This document shows positions 24,432-35,724 of a stretch of DNA of 64,000 nucleotides, piece by piece. Location of the stretch: the NCBI GenBank assembly GCA_933228895.1, contig OW121853.1, forward strand, positions 9,988,494-10,052,493. Direction: 5' to 3'. How positions within the stretch are numbered: position 1 is the first letter of the stretch; each line of letters begins with the position of its first letter. Position numbers and translations under genes: made by a program. Below the pieces are notes generated by a model. The model did not search any database. It saw only the letters and a list, made by a program, of their open reading frames with translations, and was not told the origin of the DNA. This DNA is from Platycnemis pennipes. Taxonomy: Eukaryota > Arthropoda > Insecta > Odonata > Platycnemididae.

Positions 24432-27400
24432 GGTTATGATATTCAACCAAATCAAGCCTGAAACAACACCCTTCATGAGTGATATGATGTACGCAAAGTT
24501 TAAAACGTAACAAAAGTAATCTAATAAAACGATTAGTGGAACCAAAAAGTGACACATGGGACAAATTTAAAACATCGGAAAGCAATCAAGAAAAAAGACC
24601 GAAGGAAACTAACCTAATGGATTTGTAGCCATTACAGGGACCTGCGCCAAAAGTTAATAAATTAACCTCTTAAAACTAACTACTTGAAACGAGCTACTAT
24701 TATTTGAAACAGAATTCTATAGAAGATTATCTTCATCTATCGCAAGCATGCAAATCGCATAATCGACATTCTCTGTTTAAATTTATAATCGATGGCTTTT
24801 GATCCATTCCAATCTTAGTAAATTAAGTTCATTACTTATAACTGTTACCAATGAAATGAGTGTTTTTTTGTTATAATTTGACCAAATCCATTATCCTACT
24901 CTGTGGATATTTTCATTCGCTTTTTGTAAGTACTTTTTATCCAGTACTGAATATTTACGAGACCATCGTAGGTAAATGCAAATAAAAATTATTATTATTA
25001 TTACCTTGGTATGTCACAAAAATGGAGATATTTCAGTATCTGACATAATGGTCCTCGAGGAACTGTCATTAAAGTAATAGTTATTTATATTTAGTGAATG
25101 TAATCTAATTCATTATAATGTAAATAACTACATTTTCTTCCTCCAAAGATAATTATTTTTGGACGGCCTGTGTTGGGACATTTTCACTAAATAAGAGATG
25201 CAGGTGAATACATTTTAGGTAACAGAAGCATAAACCAAAAAAGCATTAAATTACACTTGGAAAGTTTGTTTGCATAACGACCACCTCCATTTTTTAACTA
25301 GCAACATCCAAGCTAACTGTGTTACAGAATATCATTCAACTAGTATTCCTTTTAATGGAATTGGCTGATGCTAATGATGGCAATGAAAGACTTGCAATTC
25401 CTTGCTAGTTTTTGAACTTGCCCGAAACTTAGCGGTCGCCATTTCAGCCACAACTGGAATCACATTGGTTAATGGGATTTATTAACAATGGTGTTCACTA
25501 ATACTTGGTGACGAAAGTGGCAGAGTAAAGAAATCAATAAATAGGCATGGTATGTATGATAATTATTTTTTCTTAGCATTTTCATTTCCGACAAGGGCCA
25601 TCTTTGGTTTTGTTAGTATCAATTAAAACTGCCACCTGGAAGTCTTATTAGGACATCCGTGGCTCTTCTCGGTGTCGCAATGTACCGTCTTACACCGGGC
25701 GATCCCTGAGCGGCCAAATGCAAGCGACCCGGGGTCCAACCGGTAACAAGCACGGGAGTGTCTGTGTTGCGGGAAAGGTCTGACGCAATTCCAAGGATCT
25801 ATTGTAAGACACATCAATTTTAGGGTTTTATTATCACGCAATAGCGAGTTATGATATGTTTTTCTAATTAAAAAAACTTTCACTCTAAAGGTTAATATGA
25901 ATGACCATGCGTGGAGTGATGCAATTCCCATGTTGAATTTGTTTCCAATTCTAAGGATGCATATTTTATAAATTAAATGGTCATTGTTCTTGTGAAATAG
26001 AAATTAACGGTCAAGACTCCTTTCGTAGCAAAAGGGGGTAAAATCTTCCTGTCATAATAACTTCTAGGCATTATAAAATTGATATTGGTTTTGAAGGGAA
26101 GAGTTTTATTTTCCTTCGAGTTTTGGAAATTATCCAAAACAAGGCTAAATTCCCTGAAATTGGTGCTGCTAACGCTAATGCAGTATAAATAATTCTCTAC
26201 GAGATACTGTCATTAAATATTTTCTGTAAAAGCCGGACCTTTTCGTTCCTGCAAAATCTGAAATTCAAGAATAGTAAGCTTGCACTGCCTAGTTTTTCAA
26301 CTTTAGCATTACAACTGTTATATTTTCATTTCACACAGGCATCCATGAAGTGTAAAGAATACAGAAAGTCAGAAAAAACTGTAAATAATGTTTTTACGGA
26401 TTTAATAAAATTATTATTTTAAAAGTACATCCATGTTACGGATAAACGTTATTTAATCATTCAGAAGGGATTCAAAAAAAGTATTTGTTAGCCCAAATAA
26501 TGTACTCCAAGCCAAAAGTCTCCTAAACTCTAGCACTCACGTTTTTTATACTGTTATACAGCATATACTTGTTATATGATTTATTACTTATGCGTACTTA
26601 TAGTCATTATGCACATATATTCCATATGATATGCATATTTCTCTCCTTCATTCATTTTTGTGCCACTTAAAATCGTATTAGGAACCATGAGATGTGGCCA
26701 TTTATTTTTTTGGAAGGTAAAACATAATTGAAATATTCTTATTAAAATATTTATCTTATTACCCGCAACATTTGTATCTAGTTCATTATGGTAAAACATG
26801 AAACCAAATCGCCAGCGTACAATATATTTTACAATTTATCTTTGATTATGCCTTAGAATACGAATCCTCGAATTACTTTACATCCGTATTTTTAACCACA
26901 GGAATAGCAGTAAGTAAGATAGGTATATTAATATGCTATCACTAGTTTAGCTACAAATAAAGAAGGTAAAGCTACGAGTGCTAAGTAGTCGCCTTTAGAA
27001 AGTGTGTCCCATGCACGATTTGCTACACTAGATGATTTGCACATGATATTTTCTGTGAGATTATGTTAACATGGAAATTTTTCTAAGGAATTCATTTAAT
27101 GAGAGGGTAAGTAATATATTCCTTATGCTCCAAACGTATCTGAAATATTACAAAATGCTAAACAGGCTTCATTAATCTTCCTATAACGCTTGTTGAACGC
27201 ACGGAGGATAGAATTTCGTTCATGGGCGTTTTATACCACAATCTGAAAAGAATTACATAAGAATTTTTTTCTTGATTACTTAATGACTTCAAGATATTCA
27301 ATGTTTTTAGACATATTCTAATCTTGAATGAGAAGGTTAGTAAAATTCTGCTTTTCGATGTGCTCAGAAACTGTAACTTGTCCATGTATTCATCAGAACT

Positions 27401-28129
27401 TGGAGGAAAATAAAAGTCTTCTCTAATTTAGTTTAGCTATAATATATCAAAGTGAACCATTATCCTCAACCTTCCAGCTTCACAGAGGCAAAACACCGCA
27501 CGGCCTTTCAAACATCATGAATATTCCGTGAAAACGCACTCTGCTCACAGGAGTGCACAAAGTAAGGATCAATAACTGCCCAAAGCTGTCACCAAGGTCC
27601 AAAATAAGCAGCGGCTGTAGCCAATGGGATTCATTTCCAGGTGAGTGACGTGAATTTTGTCTTACAACGGTTGAAATGAGAGGAAGGGTTTGGATAGAAG
27701 CTCATTTCAACAAGATCGCAAGTTAATACGCGAAAGAACAAAATAGAATTATACCATTCACAAAAATGCTAGGTAAAAAGCATAAAATGAAAAAATGAAT
27801 AAACTGCCAGAATAATTTCTTTCGATAAAATGTTGAGTATTATTATTTTTATGAAACATTTTAAGCTTTATACTTTTTTATACTGTTTTAAACCCAAAGG
27901 ATAATGTTGTCCCACGCTTTTTGGAAAGACGCTGACTATCCAATATTCGTTACTACGTTCTTTGTTGCTACCCCGACAGATGTGGCGTAATAGTCATGAA
28001 ACGGATTAACTAATTTATGACTGTGGCAGAATACAGTTTTAAGTGATTCAACTCGTTATATGATATCTCACCGATTATCTTGACGTTATAATGAGCATAA
28101 TCCTATAATTAAGTTAACAATTTTACTTA
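24432..28129. other. Unassigned AT-rich stretch
   Basis: Holds a short (ATT)n tract near 24,988-25,002 and a GC-richer patch at 25,640-25,790 with no assignable structure. No coding domain or element end recognised. Confidence 0.5.
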
Positions 28130-28205
28130 AGACGGAACTCGAACCCGTAGCTTTTCCTCGGTATTGCTGACGTGACTACCAAGATTGGCTTTATTTTAGA
28201 AAGAC
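28130..28205 (-). repeat. tRNA-like segment, possible tRNA-derived SINE head
   Basis: On the minus strand GGTTCGAGTTCC (28,134-28,145) fits the RNA polymerase III B box. TGGTAGTCACG (28,171-28,181) fits the A box apart from one position. The two boxes are 25 bp apart, slightly short of the usual spacing. I cannot fold a full cloverleaf with paired acceptor arms, so an intact tRNA gene is unlikely. No second copy was found in the window. Confidence 0.3.
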
Positions 28206-28930
28206 ATATCAAGTGACATTTCGTAAGGGGTTATGTGTTATAGAGACAGCAATGAAGTTTACCGAAGGATTTTCGTCATGTTACAAAATTAAATAAAACT
28301 TTATTTGCCGTCGTAAAATGCTGCTTTCGCAAATGACTTGAAGAGGTCGAATCAGGTCTTCCTGTCTCTAACAACAATTGTGAGAAATACAAAAGAGTTT
28401 CATTTTATTTTGTTAGAGTTGGGTGCTTTAAAAACGTCCTACTTACGATATGAACTCTAATCATTGGCTTCGGAGGCTTAATACAAAACATGTGTACTTG
28501 CGTGCAACATTCACCGTTAGCAAGTATACAGCAAAACGCCTGATCCTTCGGAAAACTAACTTTATTTCATACTGATATACACAAATGGAAATGTGCGTAT
28601 TTTCAGTGTTACCACTAATAAACACTAATGTTACCACCTCTTATAACGAGTCGGTAGCCGTTAATTGTTATCAGTCTAAAGTGGTTATGTAATAATTCTA
28701 TGTGATGCAAAAAACAAAGTGCGTAGCAATTTATCTCACCATGGTATGGATTCAATCAAATTGTACGAGAAATAAGAGAATTTCTTATTTTTACATAGCG
28801 TATCCTCATATTTTAAAGGTTATTCCGCCCAAACATAACATTCAAATTCGACGAAAAATCCCTATGTAACACAAGTATGTAACATACTGTTATTATAAGG
28901 TAGTATTGTTTTATAACAACCATATAAAAA
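28206..28930. other. Unassigned
   Basis: No recognisable feature up to the start of the RTE copy. Confidence 0.5.
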
Positions 28931-28944
28931 CCAGGTGGCCATAC

Positions 28945-30035
28945 TCGAATCAGGACCCAGCAGCACAGAAGCAAGCATAGAGAAAGGAGTGAGGCAAGGA
29001 TGTGCACTATCTCCCGTATCATTCAATGACTACATCGAGAAAGCCATCCCAAAGTCAAAGAAAAGTCTCCGGAAGTGAATATCCACGGGGAGAAAATCAG
29101 CATGCTACGATTCGCCGATGACATAGCAGTCATGGCAGAAACAGGAGATTTAAAACAGACACTAGGAAATATGGACAGAATAATCATCAGGTATAATCTG
29201 AAGATCAATAAAAAGAATACTAAGATATTGGTATGCTTGAGGAGAAAGGAATCCAGGGCCCGTATTCTCGTTTGAAACGCAACCTCGGTTATCTCCCCAG
29301 CAACGAAACCGAGGTTGCGTTTCATTGATTTCCTCATTAGAATGTTTACAAAAAGTTAACGCCAGTCCCGAAAACCTATGGTATCCCTTGGATATCACGA
29401 GAGTTTCAGAAAGAGAATAAGGACGCTGGACCAATGTTAAGCTAGGAAAACAAAACATCTAGGAGGTGGTAGAGTTTTGCTACCTTGGAAGCCGAGTAAC
29501 CAGCGATGTACGAAGTAAAATAGAAATTGCTAGTAGAATTGCCCAACCGAAAAAAGCATTTTACCAGAAGGCGTTTCTGCTACAGCTGTAAATACAAGCG
29601 TGGATGTGAGGAATCATTTCATTAGAATATACATCTGGATCATTCTACTATATGGCAGCGAAGCATGGACAATAGCAGCAGCAGAGAAGTCCAGGCTGGA
29701 ATCATTTTAAATGTGGTGCTACCGAAGAATGATGAAGATAAAATGGATCAATCAAGTGACAAACGAAGAAGTGTTAAGAAGAGTGGAAGAGAGGAGATGT
29801 CTACTGAAAACATTTAAAAGAAGACGGGACAACTTAATGGGCCACGTATTGAGACACGATGGCCTGATGAAGACAATCGTCGAGGCAAAATTGAACGGGA
29901 AGAATGGAAAAGGCAAGCCTCGTATGAGGTATATGGAGCAAGTTGTGAAGGATGTAAAAGAGAGGAGCTACGTCAATATGAAAAGGTTGGCTGCTTGAAG
30001 AATCGAGTGGAGGGCTACGTCAAACCAATCCTAGG
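28945..30035 (+). pseudogene. RT C-terminal half of RTE-like copy D
   Basis: VRQGCALSPVSFN (motif B region, near 28,990) is followed by HGEKISMLRFADDIAVMAE (29,085-29,140), which retains the catalytic FADD aspartates, and LKINKKNTKILVC (about 29,200). After the insertion come YGSEAWTIAAAEKSRLE at about 29,655 and a 95-codon frame at 29,711-29,998 with MWCYRRMMKIKWINQVT, RRRDNLMGHVLRHDGLMKTI and RMRYMEQVVKDVKERSY. This is the conserved C-terminal domain of the family. A stop after KRLAA and the insertion break it. No endonuclease remains. Confidence 0.88.
29252..29430. mobile_element. Small non-coding TIR element with internal hairpin, inserted in RTE copy D
   Basis: The ends are imperfect inverted repeats: TCCAGGGCCCGTATTCTC at 29,252 and, read in reverse complement from 29,430, TCCAGCGTCCTTATTCTC. 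Just inside the left end GAAACGCAACCTCGGTT (29,274-29,290) is followed after 16 bases by its perfect complement (29,307-29,323). Comparison with RTE copies at 11.25, 30.8 and 55.6 kb shows that this segment is extra. No clear target-site duplication is visible. It is most like a MITE; the superfamily is unknown. Confidence 0.6.
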
Positions 30036-30056
30036 ATTGTTGACCGATGATGATGA

Positions 30057-30770
30057 TGACTGTTTTCATTCTATAATTTACCAGTTTGCTAGGAATTTAC
30101 CATAGTTACATGCTTGCCTTGGCCTTGATGCGTTCAATTGTTGAGATATGAACCAAATTTTTTTTGTATTTCATTTTTCCATCATAAACTTTTTTCCCTA
30201 CTTCTATTGTTCTTCTCAAAATCCACCTGAAAGAACGTGCAGACGTGTATATAAATATGAAATCAACTTTCTCTTAGAATTTCAGCATAGAATATATTGG
30301 AGCTGAGACATGGACATAAATTTCTGTCACTAAATAATAACACATTAAAATACAATAATTATCTGATTGAGAAATTATGACAAGAATTAATTTGAAAATT
30401 AATGGAAAGCGTAGAATGCAAAAAAAATTATAGTTATTTATGACGTCATTATTTGTAGCCATATTTCACTCTGCTTGTGATATTTGAACTCTATGACACA
30501 TACAAAGAAAAAATTAGAAAAATTAAACGCATATTTTTGCATTTGGGATACGTTTAGTTAAGAAATTCAATTACTTTGTTGCATTACGTGAATGAAATAA
30601 TCAAGCCACCTTAACAGCAACTGACCGTAGATGGTTTATGCTGGAAGTATTCAAATTTTGGCAGAAAAAATTTTTAAGTCAGTGGAATCAATACTCGTTG
30701 CTAATCCTCTGCTAGTTATGTGGCCATTCTTACTCAAGTGCAACTACCAAAGGCTGAATGGTAATTATTT
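30057..30770. other. Unassigned spacer between RTE copies D and E
   Basis: No recognisable gene or repeat. Confidence 0.5.
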
Positions 30771-32123
30771 CATAACAAAACTATAATATTGGTATGCAGC
30801 AAGAGATACGAAGCCAACACAAACGTTCAACTAGGAAAACAAAAACTGAATGAGGTGAAAGAGTTGTTACCTGGGGAGCCGAGTACCTAATCAACGATAG
30901 TAAGATAATAATTTTTTTTCTGTCCACTAATCATAGGACATACATGATATAGGACCACATGATATAGGACAAGTCAAAGAATAAAAGACGACCAACATGA
31001 TCTCATAATACAAATGAGCTAAAAATACCATTGTATACTTAAATCCTATAACACATTATCCTCAAAAAATTGATTAACACTGTAATAACATTTGTTTAAC
31101 AATAAAAGCTTTAAATTTGTTAAACAATGAGGGAGATGGAATTTTTTTATTTCATCGGGCAGCTTGTTAAAAAATTTTGAGGCCATTTTGTATGGTGCAT
31201 TATAATTAGAGGAGTACAAACTATGATCGGAATGTGTATCTAGTTTAGTTCGGGTGTTATGAGTATGGACTGTAGCATTAGTGAAGAATTCCCTGGGTTA
31301 TTTTTTACAAAGGTTGCGCAGGTAAATATATAGATAGAGGCAAGAGTAAGTATATTCATTTGGTGAAAAGGGGTTTACCTGGTGTACGCATAGATAACCG
31401 AAATATTGCTTTGATAGCCGGCATCTGCATAGAGAATACTTTTGCTGATTCCCCATGGTTACCCCAAAATAAGACAGACAAGGTAATTAAAGAATGAATC
31501 TTGGCATAATATAAGGATTTCAAAATGGGGATGGAGACAAGTGGCGCCAACCTCCTAATCATCCATTTGCCCGTAGAGATTCAACCAGAGACCAACGATG
31601 GACGAAGGAAGATAGAAATAGTCTGCAGGATAGCTCAGGCAAAGGGGGAATTCTATCGATAGAAGAATTTACTTATTGCTGGAAATTCAAGCTTAGAAGT
31701 AAGGAAGCAATTCTTCAGGGCGTACATTCGGAGCATGTTTCTTTAGGGCAGTGAGGTCTCTACGTTGACAGCCACTAAAAATAAAATGGAAGAATGATGA
31801 ACATTAAATGTATCGACCGAGTAAGTAACGAGGAAGTCCTTAGAAAAGTTCTTCTTTCTCGTAGAAAAAAAAAGTCTTCTGAAAGCCTAGGGCGAATCCG
31901 GGACAACTTAATCGGCCACATCATGAGACATGATGATCTGATAAAGACAACCGTTGAAGGACATGTGGGCGGGAAGAAATGCAAAGGAAGGCTTCATACG
32001 AAATATATAGAACAAATGATGTGAAAGAGCAGAAATACGGATTCATAAAGATTTTTAGCTGTTTCCGAGAATGGATTTGCGAGCTCCGTCAAATTTCTCT
32101 ATAGATTGTTGACTGATGATGAA
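30771..32123 (+). mobile_element. RTE-like retrotransposon, copy E (5'-truncated), split by a nested LINE
   Basis: The left part (about 30,771-30,900) reads ATATTGGTATGCAGCAAGAG, then the GGAAAACAAAAACTGAATGAG and GAGCCGAGTA blocks seen in the other copies. The right part (31,591-32,123) continues with GATGGACGAAGGAAGATAG, a 76-codon remnant at 31,794-32,024 (RIRDNLIGHIMRHDDLIKTT) and a TGACTGATGATGA tail. Between them lies a foreign minus-strand LINE fragment. Comparison with copy F (55,690-55,740) shows the two halves are contiguous in the uninterrupted family. Confidence 0.85.
30901..31590 (-). mobile_element. Jockey-like LINE 3' fragment nested in RTE copy E
   Basis: The minus strand encodes the C-terminal end of a Jockey-type RT. 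SLYYAKIHSLITLSVLFWG and MQMPAIKAIFRLSMRTPGKP lie at 31,356-31,562. After a frameshift, TRTKLDTHSDHSLYSSNYN, then MASKFFNKLPDEIK and a closing NKCYYSVNQFFEDNVL follow down to about 31,050. The 3' UTR runs to 30,901. The flanks carry TCAACGATAG (30,891-30,900) and ACCAACGATG (31,591-31,600), a recognisable approximately 10-bp target-site duplication. The RT catalytic core is missing by 5' truncation, which is normal for target-primed reverse transcription. Confidence 0.85.
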
Positions 32124-32459
32124 TTTCATAGCCGTATTTAATAGCTTTTGGGTACTGCTGCTTATAACACTGCAGACAGTCAAACTTTCGCAGTCAATGC
32201 AGGGCACATATTCACAAAATAAGAATTATTTTCTTAAGATAAGCCCTGCTATGGTCTCGAAAGCTTGACCACCGACAAATTTTTATAGGCAGCTGCACGC
32301 AAAAATCATCAAGCACGACGGTTTTTGATGCCAAAAACCTTAAATACAACATTGGAGCTGCTTATACTATAAATAATATATTTTATAGGTTTTTATAGCT
32401 AATGATAAAATAATAAAAAGTCCTGCTACAGCTTTCCATACTCGTCATTTGCATTTTAA
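32124..32459. repeat. Spacer containing an interspersed repeat related to 17.0 kb
   Basis: 32,238-32,305 shares, in order, CGAAAGCT, ACCGACAA and GCAGCTGCAC with 17,031-17,075. AGCCCTGCTATGGTCT before CGAAAGC could be the remnant of a short stem (AGCCC/GGTCT). The CTGATGA expected for a hammerhead-like box is degraded to AAGATAA. The rest of this interval holds nothing I recognise. Confidence 0.45.
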
Positions 32460-33469
32460 TCTAACAGTTGATGAACTCTAGTCATCCATTTCTCTCTATT
32501 TCACAGAATATCATTTATTTTCCAGCAAATTTATCTTACAAAAATCCCTCTGTTTCTTTTAAGTGTTCTTCTTGGGCCCTACCTCCAAATTCCGAATCAA
32601 TGTGTCATTTACGCTTGGCCTTCGGGTGTTCCCAATCCATTGAGTTCTTCTTTTCCGTATACTTTACAATATAGCCCTTTCTTCTTTCTGCTTATTTACT
32701 GGTGGACTGATTCCCCACTTATACTATCCATTCAATCTTTAGAATCGTTCTCTAGCACTAGCATTGGAATGCTTTAAGTATTTTCTGGCTATCTTCACTC
32801 TTCCATCCGATGAGCCAAAGTAGCCTTCTTGTCTATTGTATCTTCTTTGAGCATGGATTTTTTTTCCTTCATCATGTACGCCTTCCAAGCTAAAGGTATT
32901 CCTCGCGTAGTATTTGTCACGCCTCATTCATCCTAGATAATCCTACTCCCAAATGTTGTGAATGCTGCCCCATCAGCTACAGCTTCTCCCCACTGAGAAG
33001 AAACGTAGCTTCTATTTTCTCTTCAAACACAAGAGTTTTGATTTAGATGATTTCTATTATTACTCTGGAAACTCTTCTTCAAATTTTCTTTCCTGGGCAT
33101 GTTGATTTTTCCGCCTTTTTCTAATTTCTTTATCGTCTATTTCTTCTGCTTCTTCACTTTTATATCTTTTATTCCTCAAATTTACATATATGTAGCAATT
33201 TTTTGAAGTAATATCTGCAATATTTAGATTCTAATTTGGGAACCGATGAAGGTGGATAAAATGGTGGGAAAGTGACCATTTAGGCAATCCGTTACTCCAT
33301 TTTTCTACCTTTGTTATCGCTAACACCAGGTAAACGCTGATGACTGCAAGTTGACAAATTGCATTATTCCATGTGTAGCATTACAACTTGGTTCTTGTGT
33401 GTTGATATACCGTTCTTCTATCATAGTATTAGCATATTACCATGTAGCACCTTTATTGCATATCAATAG

Positions 33470-33541
33470 TGTATGTTTTGGTAATTGTCATCCTCTGCCA
33501 CACACCCTCGCGGTGGCTTGCAGGGCATTGCGTAGATGTAA
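33470..33541 (+). repeat. CR1-like LINE 3'-end scrap
   Basis: CTGCCACACACCCTCGCGGT, then GGCTTGCAGGG and TGTAGATGTA, is nearly identical to the 3' end of the element at 35.7-37.5 kb (37,420-37,470). Only the last 70 bp or so are present, an extreme 5' truncation. Confidence 0.85.
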
Positions 33542-34351
33542 GTATATAACTTTAATCCATTTCAAATGTTCATTACTTTGATTATCTTATTCCAAGTGGT
33601 ATTATTGCAGGCCTTCTCCAAAATAAATCGTCTGTACAGCGTTTTTCACATGGATCATTTTTTTGAAAGCATTCCTAATTACAGCATTGCTTTATTGCTT
33701 TACAACTCTATCATTCCTCAATCTAATCTGTCTGTCCCACATATTTTCTTCTATTGTGATTTCTTTTCTTCTGATAAGTAACTGTTTAGCTATTTTTAAG
33801 GCATGTGAAACCAGATTCATGGACCAATGCTCGTCGAATTTCTAGGCACGCTGTAATGTAACTACTACACTCCTCTCGATATAGTTCAGTATCTTCTTCA
33901 CTTCTTCAGTATCATAGAACTCCCAAATTAATACATTTATATATTTGTTTTGCGTTTTGTGTTGCTTTGTCTTCTCGACTATTTCTCCGGATAATTTTCA
34001 AATTTTTATCTATTCTTTTGAAACCACCTTGTAGTGTGTTCAAATTATTTTTGCTCCTCATTAACCTTCGTTCACTTCATCTTCTTTTCCCTCCAATTTA
34101 CATATCTTACAGGATTTTTATTATTTGTACAAGTCTTCAGTAGCATATTATAACCATCTTTTTTCTGTCCTCTGATTTCAAGCAACATTTCCAATTTATA
34201 TTTCACTTGTTATAAATGATTTACTTTTCCCCGAAGTTGCTTTTTAAAACCTTATACGCCATTGTCATATTCCTCTTCCACATACTCCAACTGATTTCTT
34301 CGCAGTAACTCACGTAACTGTTATAGCCTTTGATCATCGGATTTTACATCT

Positions 34352-34475
34352 ACATCCACGCGATACTCTGCAGGCCACCGCAAGGGTGTGTGGCAGGGGG
34401 TGAATATCACCAAGCATGCACTATAGACGTGTAAACATGCTACTATAGGGTCTCAGGCAACTAGATTGTCAGTAT
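34352..34475 (-). repeat. CR1-like LINE 3'-end scrap abutting a palindrome
   Basis: The reverse complement matches the intact element from GATACT-ACAATCTAGTTGC through GAGACCCT, TGCATGCTTGGTGA and the terminal CACCCTTGCGGTGG motif, ending in an ATCTAC-type tail. The match stops at about 34,475, exactly where the 33-bp palindrome starts. Confidence 0.88.
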
Positions 34476-34476
34476 C

Positions 34477-34552
34477 TAACGAATTAAGATTAAAAACCAC
34501 AAAGCCGTAACCATAACCATACGGCTTTGTGGTTTTTAATCTTAATTCGTTA
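34477..34552. repeat. Perfect 33-bp palindrome with 10-nt loop
   Basis: 34,477-34,509 (starting TAACGAATTAAGATTAAAAA) and 34,520-34,552 are exact reverse complements over all 33 bases. The loop is ACCATAACCA. The perfection suggests recent origin or conversion. It lies directly at the 5' truncation point of the adjacent LINE scrap. Whether it is a hairpin element or a snap-back product of the insertion cannot be told from one copy. Confidence 0.95.
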
Positions 34553-35724
34553 TTTATTACAGCCGTAGATTGGTTCTGTTCATTGTTAGCATCTACGTGA
34601 ATATTCAACTCTGCACCTTAGCGTAATCCAAAACAAAGGAACGTGGAAGGGGCAAGGAATGGCAATCGTATATTATCAATCAGAGGTAACACTTACTAAT
34701 TTGCTGGTGTGCAAAAAATACTAAATATCCTGATCATAGGAGGAAACAACCTCTCCACTACCATATTCACGGTAAAGAAAGGCATTGAATAAAAAGGCAC
34801 ACAGAGGGAAAGAATTCTTTACATGCATGAAATAGCGCATTCTATATATGTTCAATAGGAGTGCAGCAAAAACGTTGTTACGGAGGAATTCACTGTAGAT
34901 GCTTAAACGGAAGATGAAGGGATGCAGCAATTTTATTTTCATTATGCTTCTTATGAAACTATCCTTTCTACATTTCTTTGGTTATTGCGTCTTTTTTCCG
35001 TGTCATTATTTCTCACTTTAATAAATTGCTTTTTGAACGACTGATGCAATGGTGAGTTACTTACATGCTTCATCTGCGATCATTTTCCATTGGCTCCTTC
35101 TTTTCTCACACTCCATTTCGCTTGCTGCTTATAGTTCCTTCTCAATGATCTACTCGAATTTCTCTTCGTTGCCCTTTTTCATAAAATACTTTATGTTCAA
35201 CCTTGGTTCCAGTTTCCTTCTTTGTAATATCTTAACTGAATTTGGCTAACTATTAGTACATGGTATTGGTACTGTTGATAATTGTTCCGGGTTTGCTTTT
35301 ACACTGCTGAATTTTTGCTCAAGTCTGACGCACCTGAGTATAGTCGAGTGTGTATCTGACTCTACCTTTTGGTATATGTAATGCCCATCTACCTATGCTG
35401 TTTCTAAGTGTCATGTTTTCACCATTTTCTTCCAAATGTAGAACTCGAACATCATCAGGCCAACAAATATTAGATAAGTACCTATCAAGTATAATTTGCT
35501 AACAAAGCAAAGTGGGATCGTTTGCTACATAATCAACTACAGCTACAATCTACAGATTGATTTGAGTAAAGTAGTGATGTTTCTACAGAATTTTTTTTAG
35601 TGGAAGTGCCCAATTTTTACGAGGAATGGATGAAGTGTTTAGCCATACGTTTGGGAACAAGTTGTACTCAACTATTATGTCAGATTTGAATTTGCAGCTG
35701 CCTACAGAAACTGTCTGCGGAGAC

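Larger units (their letters stand above)
28931..30056 (+). mobile_element. RTE-like retrotransposon, copy D (5'-truncated), interrupted by a small element
   Basis: Starts within the RT domain at an ESGPSSTEASIEKGVRQGCALSP-like stretch near 28,945-29,010 and runs to the 3' terminal palindrome CAATCCTAGGATTG at 30,028-30,041 plus a TGATGATGATGA tail. It is interrupted at 29,252-29,430 by unrelated sequence with its own terminal inverted repeats. It is one of the better preserved copies, retaining a legible FADD box. Confidence 0.88.
32460..35460 (-). other. Strand-asymmetric (T-rich on +) decayed region, possible minus-strand EN-RT remnant
   Basis: The plus strand is markedly T/C-rich, so the minus strand is A/G-rich like the RTE copies read in their sense. 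The minus strand near 35,345-35,400 encodes GRWALHIPKGRVRYTLDY, which resembles the WxxxxPxGxxxxxIDYI stretch of RTE-type endonucleases. Near 33,690-33,830 it encodes LIRRKEITIEENMWDRQI, near 33,090-33,180 a highly charged KRYKSEEAEEIDDKEI, and near 34,230-34,320 LRRNQLEYVEEEYDNGV. No catalytic box is legible. I infer a very old EN-RT element, but the evidence is weak. CR1-like 3' scraps lie within it. Confidence 0.3.

Noticed and set aside
25640..25790. GC-rich patch with TGAGCGGCC and GGGGTCC, resembling tRNA A/B boxes
   Set aside because: The B-box-like part lacks the invariant TTCGA and no acceptor stem pairs, so it is not supportable as a tRNA.
29023..29337. Minus-strand 104-codon frame over RTE copy D
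   Set aside because: It is the antisense shadow of the plus-strand RT remnant and of the small hairpin element.
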